This document shows, one piece after another, positions 44,624-55,517 of a stretch of DNA of 64,000 nt. A program made the translations under genes and the position numbers. The stretch lies in contig NW_026944386.1 of NCBI RefSeq assembly GCF_033439725.1, positions 3,968,001 to 4,032,000 of the forward strand. The letters run 5' to 3'. Within the stretch, counting starts at the first letter, position 1, and the number at the start of each line of letters is the position of its first letter. The notes under the pieces were generated by a model, which ran no database searches, was not told the origin of the DNA, and worked only from the letters and a program-made list of their open reading frames with translations. The DNA comes from Neurospora tetraspora. Taxonomy: Eukaryota > Ascomycota > Sordariomycetes > Sordariales > Sordariaceae.

Positions 44624-46984
44624 ATGACCTCCGGGCTCTGGCCAAAAGAGCTCAACAAGCTTTGCCCAGATTGCGAACACCTGTTTCCTCCCTCCGGACC
44701 ATGGCCGTGGGACGGGGGTACAATCGGCAAGTTCAAAAGAGATGTGCGCGAGCCTAGCGTCGAGGAGCTCGACGCTTCAGCAACTTCCACCGGGTGCCAT
44801 CTATGCCGAGCTCTTCTGGAATGTATTTTGCCCGGGTCGATGAAGTTCAACCGGCACGACTACCCTACCTGGTTCGAACTCAACAAGGAATTTCGGTACA
44901 GCGTTTCGCTTTATGACGCCCGGCATGACTCAAACCAACACCTTCGATCCGTTTCTTTGGGGTTGACGGCAACGGGGGAGCGTAGGTGGATGGGCGTGCA
45001 AGTACGGTGGTTAACCCTCTACAGAGCACGTCCGGTATTGTCTGATGGCTGCTCAGAAACACCCAATGTCAGGCGGGGCCGCTGGATCTTCAAAGAGGTT
45101 GATCCTCCAGCGCATTCTGAGGAAATCGAGGACGCTGGACTCATGGACGTTGACGTTGTTCAGCCAACGTCCGCCACAACATTTGACCCTCTCGCCTTCG
45201 CACAGCTGCGCAGATGGGTAGACGAGTGCACTCAAAAGCATGAGCTCTGCAAGATAGCACCGTCCGGCCAGAATTCCATCTTCGGCGGCTTCCAACAGAC
45301 GGTGCGGTTGGTCGATGTCGGACTCGATGATAGCTCACCCATTCGTCTGGTGGAACATTTCAGAGTGGACCAAGTCCGATACAACACACTCAGTTACCAG
45401 TGGACAGCGGACACATCAAAGGCCAGTCTAAAGAAGCATAACAAAGCCGCCTACTGCCATGCGATTCCCACAGAAGCCTGGCCCAAGGTGTACAAGGACG
45501 TCGTGATTGTTTGTCGGTCCCTTGGTGTTCGCTACGTATGGATTGACTCCCTCTGCATCGTCCAGGATGACCTGGAAGATTGGGAAGTCCAGTCATCCAT
45601 GATGCAGGATATCTACTCCCATGGCTATCTCAATCTCGCCAATGTGCTAGGGAAGCACGCGGATGGGCTGGAAGTAAGCCGCGATCCCACGGCTACTTCG
45701 CCCTGCATTTTATCACGCACGCTTGCGGATGGTTCAACAGAACATTGGGGATGTATCGAGGACGGCAATTGGCGGGAGCAGATCCAGGATGCACCGCTAT
45801 ACACGAGAGGGTGGTGTTATCAGGAGCGGTTTCTTTCTGCGCGGACAGTTCAGTTTGGCCCGCAGCTCTACTGGGAATGTAGGGAGCAGTTTGCTTCCGA
45901 GTCGGTTCCGTCCAGCAAGGCCTTTTACGACATCAAACACCCGGACCTCATCACCACCTCTGCCAAGGAGAAGGAGAGTGCTGGTGGGACGTTGAGTCCA
46001 GCTGAGATATGGGAAACGGTGGTCAAGATTTACACCACCACCCAGCTAACGCAGCAGTCCGACAAGCTGGTAGCCCTCAGAGGCGTCTTCAACCGCTTCT
46101 GGGAGCGATTCGAAGCCGAAGCCGAAGCAGCCAGACAGCAAGAGTCAAGCCAGCAAGGTCAGCAGCACCAGCACAACATCGACTGGTGCATAGCAGGCCT
46201 CTGGAAGCGCGACCTCATCCGCCAGCTCCTCTGGCGTCGCGAAACCTACCACGTCGATTCTATTCCCAACCCCGAACGCTGGCCCGAAGAAGATGCCACC
46301 GAACAAAAATCGTTCAACGCCCGCGCGACCGAAGTCCTCAAACTCTACCCCTCCTGGTCCTGGGCCGCTTGTCCCTCATACCTCGGTTTCGGCGTCTGCT
46401 TCACCACGCAACCCACCGATCGAGTCGAGGATATGGTTGTCATCGAGAAAATCGTACCCGGGGGTACAAGCACCGACTACACAGCCTTCGACTCCTCCGC
46501 CCTCGTCCTCCGCGGCCTGCTCTACGACGGCATCAACGCCATCGACCTATCCCAAGTCTTTTTCGACTGGCGCTCCAAATCCGAATCTTCCGGAACCGTC
46601 AAGCACAAGCACCACGCTCAACTCATCCGGCGGTCGGCGTGGTGGATCTACTTTGACCGGCCACTACAACTCACCACCCCCCTACTAAGACCAGAAAACG
46701 TAGGCGTGCTGATGGTCAGGCTGGTGGGCTTAGGCGAGGTGAGGCAGACGAGGTGGATGCATGGCCTTTTGGTGGAAAAGTTGGGGACGGGGACGGTGGG
46801 GGAGGACGACGGGTTGCCGTTGCCGACGTATAGACGGATGGGGTTTTTCTTGCTTAGGAGTAAACGGGGATTGATTCCGGGGGTGGAGTGGCCGGAGAGG
46901 TTTGGCACGAGGGAGGAGGCGGAGGAGGCGGTGCGGGAGGTGAGGGAGAGGAGGGGAAGGTTTCCGTTGTTGAGGTTGGTGTAG
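44624..46984 (+). CDS. HET-domain (heterokaryon incompatibility) protein, intact
   Basis: One exon encodes 786 residues. N-terminal Cys motifs (CPDCEHLF, CHLCRALLE) are followed at about 250-400 by the HET domain: VRYNTLSYQWTADTSK, YKDVVIVCRSLGVRYVWIDS, LCIVQDDLEDWEVQSSMMQD, IYSHGYLNLANVLG and RGWCYQERFLSARTVQFG, then LYWECREQ. The C-terminal half has the usual LVALRGVFNRFWERF and WSWAACPSYLGF elements. HET proteins control non-self recognition between fused hyphae and can trigger cell death; the allelic partner is unknown. No stop or frame break is visible, unlike the HET genes at 5.8-7.8 and 41.9-44.1 kb. The start is taken at 44624; the Cys pairs just after it support that choice. Confidence 0.9.
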   Translation: MTSGLWPKELNKLCPDCEHLFPPSGPWPWDGGTIGKFKRDVREPSVEELDASATSTGCHLCRALLECILPGSMKFNRHDYPTWFELNKEFRYSVSLYDARHDSNQHLRSVSLGLTATGERRWMGVQVRWLTLYRARPVLSDGCSETPNVRRGRWIFKEVDPPAHSEEIEDAGLMDVDVVQPTSATTFDPLAFAQLRRWVDECTQKHELCKIAPSGQNSIFGGFQQTVRLVDVGLDDSSPIRLVEHFRVDQVRYNTLSYQWTADTSKASLKKHNKAAYCHAIPTEAWPKVYKDVVIVCRSLGVRYVWIDSLCIVQDDLEDWEVQSSMMQDIYSHGYLNLANVLGKHADGLEVSRDPTATSPCILSRTLADGSTEHWGCIEDGNWREQIQDAPLYTRGWCYQERFLSARTVQFGPQLYWECREQFASESVPSSKAFYDIKHPDLITTSAKEKESAGGTLSPAEIWETVVKIYTTTQLTQQSDKLVALRGVFNRFWERFEAEAEAARQQESSQQGQQHQHNIDWCIAGLWKRDLIRQLLWRRETYHVDSIPNPERWPEEDATEQKSFNARATEVLKLYPSWSWAACPSYLGFGVCFTTQPTDRVEDMVVIEKIVPGGTSTDYTAFDSSALVLRGLLYDGINAIDLSQVFFDWRSKSESSGTVKHKHHAQLIRRSAWWIYFDRPLQLTTPLLRPENVGVLMVRLVGLGEVRQTRWMHGLLVEKLGTGTVGEDDGLPLPTYRRMGFFLLRSKRGLIPGVEWPERFGTREEAEEAVREVRERRGRFPLLRLV

Positions 46985-47225
46985 GAGTGAGTGTGTGTGG
47001 GCTGGGGACGGGAGGTTGGGAATGGATGGATGGCCATGATCATGGGGCGCAGCAGACAGTGGAAAAGTCTCAGCCTCGACATTAACCCGACGGAGGATGA
47101 TGTGTGGCAGGTAGCACTGATGGTGCCACGACGGTCGGGGTCATCCATGGTCGCGTACTGGACGCCGAGTGCAAGCAAGTGCCCCGCAGCATGGAATATA
47201 AGTCCCACATTAGGATATAACAAGC

Positions 47226-47344
47226 ACATACGACCATACCCACTGGAAAACTCGGGATCCCGTCCGCTCTCCCATAGATAAGCCAGTGAGGGCCAGACTA
47301 GTAGTTGGGTCGGTGACGACCAGCGAATCCCTGGTGTTGTATGT
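47226..47344 (+). rRNA. 5S ribosomal RNA, common class
   Basis: Starts ACATACGACCATACCCACTG and ends GGTGTTGTATGT, 119 nt, then a T run as terminator. TATA at 47197-47200 is exactly 29 bases upstream. It appears identical to the main Neurospora 5S sequence and one base different from the copy at 2669. Confidence 0.95.
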
Positions 47345-47743
47345 TTTTTTGAGATATTTTTTCCTTCCCGTTTTCTTTTGTTTCTCTTCTTGCTACATGG
47401 TTCTTTCTTTTCTTTCTTTTCTTTCTGCTTCATGATACGCATCAGGTATTCGCACCACTTTTTTTCTCTTTTTACTGATCGCGAGGCCCTGAGTTACGAA
47501 TGCTCATTAAATTGCTGTTGCGTTTTAATTGCACGTATTTCGTATTACCAAGAATGATGATATTCCTTCAGTGTTTCCCATTGTATAGAGATAGATGTCC
47601 ATCTCAACTCTTTTCATTCATCCTTCGGCATCACACACATTTGACCATCCTCTCTGTTCAGTTCCCTCCTGCCCTGTTTACCTACCACCTACCTCCCTTC
47701 CATTTCTCGACTTCACACCCTCGCCTCCTCCCACTTACCTTAC
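47345..47743. other. Intergenic after 5S gene
   Basis: Pyrimidine-rich spacer with TTTCTTTTC-type repeats near 47400-47430. No gene seen. Confidence 0.45.
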
Positions 47744-48025
47744 TTACTTACTCCTCGCCCGACCCCACGCGAGCCCCCCAGAACCCAAGTGCGCCGACGA
47801 ATCAATCTCATAAACTGAAGTTCCATGTGTTGGGCCATTACTACCCTGCAACTCTCCCCCAAAGATATCTTTCGTCTGATAGTACATTCCCTCATTCCCG
47901 TTTCCGTTCCCGTTCCCGGCGTTCCAGGCCGTGTTTCCAGTCATATCCATACCACCAGGACCCCTCCCCACGAAACAACCTGCCGGCGTTTGTGTTTGCG
48001 GCGGCGGCGGCGGTAGTTCCGCAAT

Positions 48026-48111
<86 letters not shown>

Positions 48112-48333
48112 CTCCCATCATCATGTTCCGTTTCGGCCGCGCCCGCACACGAAACATCCAATACCCAAACGCACCGGCGGCGATGGTAAGGAAGATGGCT
48201 GAGGAAACGCCTATGCTTATGCCGATTGCTGAGGGGGTTGAGAGTTTGTTACCGCTGCTTTGTTTGCTTTGAGCGCCGATGGCTGCTGCGTCTGTGTTGG
48301 CTGGTGTTGTTGCCGCGGACGTTGAGTACAAAT
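47744..48333 (-). pseudogene. Duplicated 3' exon of the neighbouring wall-protein gene
   Basis: From a TGCAG acceptor-like site (48334-48336) the minus strand reads a close copy of the C-terminal half of the protein encoded at 48735-49904: TPANTD, NKLSTPSAIGISIGVSSAIF, LTIAAGAFGYWMF (membrane helix), then GMYYQTKDIFGGELQGSNGP and SVYEID. It carries an added run of about 28 Asn just after the membrane helix. No copy of the signal-peptide exon precedes it. It may be a non-functional partial duplication or an alternative last exon for the upstream gene. The frame is open throughout, which suggests a recent event or continued use. Confidence 0.6.
48027..48110 (+). repeat. TTG trinucleotide repeat, 28 units
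   Basis: A perfect 84-base TTG run on the plus strand encodes poly-Asn (AAC) in the duplicated exon on the minus strand. The neighbouring paralogue lacks it. Confidence 0.97.
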
Positions 48334-48734
48334 CTGCATGTTTTTTTTTTTCGTTAATTTTTTTCCCTTCTTCTTTCCCTCTTTCTTGTTTCTCTGTTTG
48401 GTACAGTGCTTTATTTTGCCTTCTTTTTTCTTCCCAATTTGTCGGCGCTAAGAAATGAGGTATTTGTACCACCTTTTTTTTTTTTTTTTCCTTTTGCTGT
48501 TCGTAAAGACTGGCTCATGGATGGTCATCAAATGCAATTGATGCTGCGAATTAAATACCACTTACTCCCAACTCCCCACCCATCATGATATCATATTCTA
48601 TCTTAATTCCCACGGTATTACAATATCTACCTCATTCCTTCTTTTATTCATTCGTCTTTCTTCCCAGATTAGTATGTCCCTTCATCTCCCCCCTTTCCTC
48701 CTCACAACCTCCCCATTACACCTCCCCTCGACTA

Positions 48735-49584
48735 CTACTTCCTCGTCCTATCCCACGCAAATGCACTACCAGTCTGCGAATCAATCTCGTAAACCGATGA
48801 CCCCCCATTCCTCCCCGGTCCATTATGACCCTGCAATTCTCCCCCAAAGATGTCCTTTGTCTGATACATATTCCCATTCCCATTCCCGTTGCCGGTGTTC
48901 CCATTCATAACCATCGTAGGACCACAGAAACCCGTGTGCGCCATGTGCGGTGTTTGCGGCGGTGGCAGCTCCACTGCGTGGTGGCTAATGCTGTTCCGTT
49001 TCGGCCGAACCTTGAAAATCCAGTACCCGAAGGCACCGGCGGCGATGGCGAGGAAGAGGGCGGAGGAGACGCCTATGCCTATGCCGACTGCTGAAGGGGT
49101 TGAGAGCTTTTTGTTTCCACTTTCTTGGCTTTGAAGTGCTCCGTCCGTGCTGGCTGGTGTTGTCGCTGTCGATGTTTTTGAGTCGAGTGCATCTGCTCCA
49201 GCAGAAGAGGTCTTGGTTGTTATACCGGTGGAAGAAGGAAGTGGAGAGGCGGAGGAAGTTGTTGTCACTGGGAGACTACCCGCACTCAGATTTGGCGAGG
49301 AGGAGGAGGAAGACCCGGAGGTGATGTTGAAGTAATGGCTCGTTGCGTTCGGGGTCGTCGAGCCGTTGGAATAGATGGCGAACTGGAAGACGTTGGAGAA
49401 GGAGAGGTTTTTGGCTGTGTTTACGATCCAGAGGTAGTCGGTTATTTGGACGTGGTTGGCTGTAGGGTGTTAGCATTAGCGACGTTGGTCATCGCCGCCG
49501 CCGTCATCTTCGTAGTCGTCGTCGACGACGGCACTGTCGTTGTCATCGTCAAACATGGCATGTGTTATGTGCCGGGATCGCCAC

Positions 49585-49615
<31 letters not shown>

Positions 49616-49904
49616 AGGGAAAAGAAAAGCAAAAGAAGAACCTACGAGCAACATATTCAAACCCATCCCCCGGCACCTGATAAAGCACCAACGACGAGCG
49701 AACCTCCGTGTCCTCGGTCCACTGCAACGTCATTGTCGCTCCGATTTTGTAAACAGCATTCTTGCTGTCGTCGCGATCCTCTTGGCGAAGAGGAGGCGGG
49801 TTGATGAAAGCTATTGGCGTGGTGGCTGATACGTGTACAGGTTTTAGAGATATGAGCAACAGGAGTTTCGTCACTAGAGGTAGAAAAGGAGTGAGGGAGA
49901 GCAT
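48735..49904 (-). CDS. Single-pass Ser/Thr-rich cell-wall/membrane protein, Kre9/Knh1-like N-domain
   Basis: Two exons, 49904-49646 and 49459-48735, give 327 residues; the intron (GTAGGT to CTACAG) contains a 29-base poly-T on the coding strand. MLSLTPFLPLVTKLLLLISL is a signal peptide. The N-terminal about 110 residues (AFINPPPLR, YKIGATMTLQWTEDTEVRSS, VQITDYLWIVNTAKNLS, FAIYSNGS) look like the beta-sandwich found in Kre9/Knh1-type fungal wall proteins. A Ser/Thr-rich stalk follows, then a membrane helix (GIGVSSALFLAIAAGAFGYW), a basic stop (KVRPKRN) and a Gly/Asn-rich cytoplasmic tail ending near VYEIDSQTG. Type I topology as in wall sensors; role inferred only. A partial copy of exon 2 lies immediately downstream. 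Confidence 0.8.
49585..49613 (+). repeat. A29 homopolymer in an intron
   Basis: Twenty-nine A on the plus strand (poly-T on the coding strand) within the intron of the wall-protein gene, near its donor side. Confidence 0.95.
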
Positions 49905-50904
49905 CTTGAGTGAGAAAGGACTGTGTAACAATGAGGGAATGGGAGGCGAAACGGAGAGAAAGGGAAGTGAAAGAAGGGGATGCGACTTGAACAAGTCTTT
50001 ATTGCCGACTTACTGTAGTACATCGCTTTCAGCTCAATTTCTATATGGCCGCTGCCCGCTCGTGGCGCCAACTCCTAATAGCCGCCATCACATATGTGCT
50101 GGCCTGCTGGCTTGGGCGTGCTATGTTTAAGCAGGTACCAGATTCGAATTCCGAGTCAGCCTCGTTCCTGCGTACTCGTCTCGGCTAGAAGCGTCTTGCG
50201 CCCCCAGGCTTCGCTCAGACGAGTAGGTATCGTCGAACGATTTAGAGTTTCAGCTCCTCTACACTTGAGGGTGATAAGCGCGCTTCTGTTGTGCCAAGCA
50301 TTCGTTCGACCTCCCCCATATTGTCCAATTGTAAGCTTTTTGGTGCGGCGCAGAACTTTAAAAGTGTCAGCTTCGCCGCAGACCTACTTTTTGATAATCT
50401 CCTTTGCTCGTCCCCTGCATATCTTTATGGCGCACAATTGGGAGCACAGCGTCGCATCCTCAAACGAACCGTGGTTCGTCTAATAGGGTGTCCCTCAAGG
50501 CTGACTTCACTCCTTTATAAACAGAGAGGACAACACCACAACCCAAGCCAAAATGTCAAATACTGTTAAACAGCTTGTTCTTCTTTGGTATCGTTAGTTA
50601 TATGTACATGTGCGGTCGTTTCATCCTCGGACCAGCCAAAATATTACATCCAAATGGCCCGCCCTTCATCATGATCATTTTCATGACGTGAAATGCCGTA
50701 AGTTTCCGAACCCATCCAACCGATCATCCAATCATGCAAGATGCGCCCAGTATGACCATCCAAATCATCGCAAAATAAATAATACAATTCCCACCGAAAA
50801 TCACCATTATGCCCATCTCAGATGAACCACTCGCTTATCGCATCCAGAAGAAAAGTCGATGAGGCCAAGGGTGATCACCTCTTAGCCTATGCACAACTGT
50901 GCTA
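49905..50904. other. Intergenic upstream of wall-protein gene, downstream of PTR2
   Basis: No gene seen. Short plus-strand frames at 50094-50569 lack support. Confidence 0.45.
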
Positions 50905-52781
50905 TTAGTTCTTCTTCTCCTCGGAGTAGGCGGGAAGGGCCTTCTCGCCATTTTGGCTGCTGGAGTCATCGGCAGGAGTAGCCTCAATGGTCTCTCTCTG
51001 GGAGAAGACGGTCTCCTCCGAGTCGATGTGCCTGAAGGTGACGTAGAAGACGATGGTGAGGACACCGCCAGCAATGGCGGGGCCACCGAAGACCCAGGTG
51101 AGATAGGGATCGGTAACAACCGAAGAGCAGGCAAGACCGATGATATAGGCCACAGCCGTGGAGAACAGGTTGATGGCCGAGACGAGACCTCGCATGTTGA
51201 CAGGAGCGCGCGAGTAAGCAATACCGTAAGCAGGCACGTTGACGAACAACTCGGAAATACCACCAATGGCGAAGGGGATGGCCAAGAACCAAATGCTGAT
51301 GTTAGCGACACCGGTGCCGACATTGCAGTCACTGGAACCGTAGTCGCCGCAAGGAGACAGCTTGTAGGCGTAGTAGTTGAGCACGGTATAAGCTACACCG
51401 CCGATGGTGGACATGGCCAAACCGGTGGTGATGCGAGCGATGGGACCGTAGTGGATGTTGAACCGTCTAAGCGTGGGGTACAAGCCGTAGTTAAGGAGGG
51501 GAGCAGCGGCAATGATACTGAGAGAGTTGAAGTTGGAAATGACGTCGTTGGGGACACCATCCGTCCTCAACATGGTCGACAAGAAATTAGCGGCGGAACC
51601 GAGACCGTTGTCGTTGAGGTACTGGATAGGGAAGAAGCAGAAGATACCAGTACCCTGGAATGTACGGCGGACATCCTCAACGAACTGGTCGCTCCACTCA
51701 ATCTTGTAGGCACCCTCAAGGCCGGCAGCAGCAATGTTGGAAGGCTTGGCCAGTTCCCAGAAACCGTGACGACCGACCTTCTTGAAACCACCGCGGCGGA
51801 GGCAGACACCGAGAACCCTGAAAACGTTGGGGAGATCGGAGCCACCGGGAGGGTGGAGGATGAGGCGCTTGCGGAGGAACCACAAGAGAAAGGGAAGAGG
51901 AAGATAGAGGATGAGAGGGATGACGAAGGCGAGCCACCAGCCAATGTACTTTTCGGAGTAGGCAGTGGCAACACCCATAAAACCACCAATGTTGATGACG
52001 AGGTAGAACCACAACATGACACGCTCAGTGGTGGCCTCGGGGTCCTCGATAACGCGCTCGCCGGTCTTGAGCACCTTGATCATGGGCTTGGTGTTGGAAA
52101 CCTGATCGAGGAGAAGGGGAGAGACGTTGGGCTTGAACATGCCTGTAACGAGTTAGTCTTTTTTTCAGAGTGGTTCAAGGGAGCTTACTCACCAGAACCA
52201 AGGGCGAGAATGTAGACCGAGAGGAAGAAGGGGGCCTTGGTGCTTCCGTCGGCAAGGAGGTTCTTGGCACCGGCAACGACCATGAGAACGTGGGCGACAC
52301 CGAAAACAACGACACCCCAGCAAATAAGCTTGAAGCGGCCAGTCTTTGCGTCGGCCAGCCAGCCGAAGAGGAGGGGAAGGGCATAAGCCAACATGGAGAA
52401 GGACTGAGTGACGGCGTTGGAGGTACTCTGGCCCAAACCGAGGGCACCGGCTGTCTTCTGAGTGCCACGGGGAGGAGCACCCCAACCGTTGCCGCCTTCG
52501 GGCATGGGACGGTTGACATAGTTGCTGATCAGGGGCTGGACACCGTAGTACGACGCTCTCTCGCAGAACTCGATAATGCAAATCAAATAAGCAATGATGG
52601 GGAGAGTGCCGGGCACACGGCGGAGCGTGTCGAGCTCCTCCTGGGTGGGCTTGCCCTCGTAGTCGTCCTCGATGGGGATGTTCTTGTGGGTGGTGCTGGC
52701 CGTGTTGTGCTTCTCCAAGTCATTTTCGTAGTTGGAGCTGCCATCAGCGGCCACAATCTCTGTCGTAGCTGTGTTTGCCAT
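50905..52781 (-). CDS. ptr2: PTR2-type proton-coupled di/tripeptide transporter (POT family)
   Basis: Two exons, 52781-52194 and 52143-50905, give 608 residues; the intron (GTGAGT to TTACAG) is 50 bp. POT signatures: FCERASYYGVQPLISNYV (proton-coupling ExxER-like region) and FYLVINIGGFMGVATAYSEK (the FYxxINxG motif); PLLFGWLADAKTGRFK is the loop 2-3 element. About 12 membrane helices can be traced, with a large hydrophilic middle section (FRVLGVCLRRGGFKK...). Both ends are hydrophilic and cytosolic. POT proteins bring di- and tripeptides into the cell with protons. It is intact and strongly coding; the leader upstream of 52781 is probably regulated by nitrogen supply, as in this family generally, though I see no proof here. 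Confidence 0.95.
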
Positions 52782-55349
52782 GTGTCAGTCTGGTGGTTCA
52801 AGACTGCTGAGATGGTGATGATCGGGGGAAGAAGCTGAAGGAGCGGCCAGGATGGGAGAAGATGCAGTCGAGTGGTCCAAGGTAACACTCGGGAATCGGC
52901 ACGACGGAAGCAACAGTGTATATGCGCGAACATGGAAAGAACATACCCATTGTGGACTTTTGGTGTTGTTATCTCGTAAAATGTCTCCAGTCGCTCCAGT
53001 AAAAATTTTACCCTCTGGCCTCTGTTATGGGCAGGGGAGGGGGGAGGTTGGGAGGACACTGGATGTGGAGAGCCTGTCGAGGACCGTTGGCTTGGTCAAA
53101 GACTGCGACTCGAATGAGATGAACAAGCGGGAGTCAAGTCGAGACTCGGGATGGGGAGGAGGGTCACGAAGAAGCTGGGGAAGCAACCATGGGCTCGACG
53201 CGGGGGAGACGCCGAGTTAAAAACGAGACCAAGTCCATGAGCAGAGTCACATCAAGGACCCATCGAGAGCACGCGACCACAAGGGCTAGAAAGCAATGAC
53301 TGGGGGGCGACAGGAAGGCGTGAACCAGAAAGAGGATATTGTCAGCAAGGACACCACCGCGAGAGCGGAAGGAGACCACCGAGACCACTCGGTCGTCCGT
53401 GGGATGTCCCTGAAAACCGGGGCTTGGCACAATCCTCCTTCCTTGTACGGCATGAAGCACCGGTGCGACTTTCCACTGGCAGCGCCGGTTCTGGAGGCCG
53501 GGGAAGGCGCGAGCCGTTTGGATTGTTTCGCAAGTGCCAAGTCTTATCGGTTGACGGAGTCCTCGCCCTTTCACCGACAATCACTCGACTGTCTTCGGGA
53601 CTGTTCCACCCAACTGAGGCAAGATTGACAAATCACAGAGGAGACAGCCGAAAGCATTTGCCGTCTACGTCCGGTGTTGGACTGTTTGGGTGGGGAGCGC
53701 CGACGAGGTGTTGGGACTTGGGAGACACAGGAATTGAGATAGCCAAGACTTGGGACGACGGTCGCATTAGCGCTGAGCAAGCACGGATGGCGATGGAGTC
53801 GATGGAGCCGAACGATGCCAAATGGATCGCTGGAGATGTCGTGGACGCGTGGAACCCGTGGAACCCGTGGTCTTCTGGATGGAGCCAATTGACTACCCTA
53901 GTGGATAACGAATCCCGAGGTTGTTTTTCTGCTTTGCGATTGCCTCTATTATTTATAAAGGTATTAGGTCCTGTTATCTTTTTGTCGCCCACGGGGGTCA
54001 TATTCATTACCGTTGATGAAGACGATATCGTATTACCCTACTATCTTACTTATATATCGGTCGCGGCCGCTAATTTCTCACCCACGGGGGTCATATTCAT
54101 CACCGTTGATGAAGACGATGAACAACGACAAGAGGCTCCGGATCTCGGAGATCCTCTGATCGCAATCGGCCCCGTTTGTCCCACTCGTTCGATGACTGAC
54201 TTGTATCGCATTGGCGTATGCAAATGTGAAGGAAACTGCACGCGACAGCCACACCTTATTTCTCGCATGATAGGGGATGCTTGTGTAAAAAGCGGCGGCG
54301 CCGGATGTACACTTTGGTCGCACCACGCTGGCGTGGCTGGCTTCATCCTGTCGCATCTGTCGCAGTAGTTATACTACTATAGGGCATGCCGCAGTGAGCT
54401 TATTCTTGCGAAGGTGTTGGTTTGTCGCAAATGACCAAACCGTTTTGTGTGCGATATTTCCTTGGGCAAAAAACGGGAACACACCGGAAACACACCGGAC
54501 GTTAACGCAAATGCCGAGTTAGTTGCGTCACAAAGTGCTACGTACCTCAGGGGCAAAGGGCGCTACTGCACGATGGCTTTCTGTTGGTTGGCTTGGCATA
54601 TCCACTCGTTTCTTGAGGCTGCCTCGGCTTGCATCTTCCACCTGCCCACAGTCCACTTTCTCGTGACTTGCATTCGACATGTCCGTCATCCTGGAATTGC
54701 CACACACAAAACGAAAATCTGTTCATCGCATCTTGGATACAGATAATCGAGATGATGGTTGTCAGCCCTAACCGATTTTCGACCCTGTAATTTGACATTC
54801 TCAATCTCGGTGCCTGTACCGGCTAACTCATGCCGTCCGACCATTGGTGGACTTTGTCATACACTTTGTCCCGTTGCTGTTCCAACACAAAACACAAAAG
54901 ATATGAGCGAGGGGTCGGTCGGTACCGCGCGCCGGTCACGGTATTCCAGGTTCGCATGGCGAGCAGCAGCGGTTTCGGCGGCAGCTCTCCAGAAAGCCAA
55001 GACAATCCCACAACACCGGGGACCTTTTACCTCATCAAAACTATTCGGTCCTTCCACTCGCCGAAGCGGACCACAGTGTGGACGGGCAATCCCTTCTCGG
55101 CGACATCAAAAAGCTTCATCAGCACAGTCCCAATGGAGAGTGTCCAAAGAGGACGGATGATGATTTACTGTGCACGACATGATGCCATGTTACTCAACTA
55201 TTCTTATCTTTGCCTTCCCGTCTCGATAACCTTCTTCGAGATCTTCGCTTCCCCAACTTTTGCGCATCCGATCCCCCCGAGCCAGAAAAATCCGACTCCA
55301 TCATGATGCCAAGTCCCCCACTCATGAAATCACCACAAGGGCCTGCCCA
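52782..55349. other. 2.6-kb intergenic, no convincing gene
   Basis: Holds the PTR2 promoter. A 314-residue plus frame (53424-54368) has no motif and spans an internal 39-bp direct repeat, so I do not call it. Frames near 54759-55306 likewise lack support. Confidence 0.4.
53988..54119 (+). repeat. 39-bp direct repeat pair
   Basis: Units at 53988-54026 and 54081-54119 (CCCACGGGGGTCATATTCAT, then CGTTGATGAAGACGAT) differ by one base and start 93 bases apart. Intergenic; function unknown. Confidence 0.9.
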
Positions 55350-55354
55350 CATGG
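55350..55354 (+). repeat. Target-site duplication, left copy
   Basis: CATGG directly precedes the left LTR; the same five bases follow the right LTR at 60930-60934. Confidence 0.85.
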
Positions 55355-55517
55355 TGTGATATTACTGGTAATAATCGATATGGGGTTCAACGTGGCTTGA
55401 TTGTGTGTGTGTGTAAGACTGGCTCTGCAGACTCGAAGCTCTGGCATCTAGATAAATCCCGCATATCCCAGCCCAACTAGGCACGTACACGCCCAGTGGA
55501 TCCCCTAGCCGCTGACA
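55355..55517 (-). repeat. LTR, left (element's 3' LTR)
   Basis: A 163-bp terminal repeat with TG...CA ends, containing a TG dinucleotide run. It matches the right LTR along its whole length with about 14 mismatches, nearly all transitions. Confidence 0.93.

Noticed and set aside
47931-48272. Poly-Leu or poly-Cys readings through the TTG repeat
   Set aside because: Wrong-frame or wrong-strand readings of the repeat; only the minus-strand Asn frame matches the paralogous exon.
50899-52215. 438-residue plus-strand frame over PTR2
   Set aside because: Asp/Glu/Gly/Val-rich antisense shadow of the transporter, whose membrane helices and POT motifs are certain.
53424-54368. 314-residue plus-strand frame
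   Set aside because: Contains an internal direct repeat and no recognisable domain; composition like intergenic DNA.
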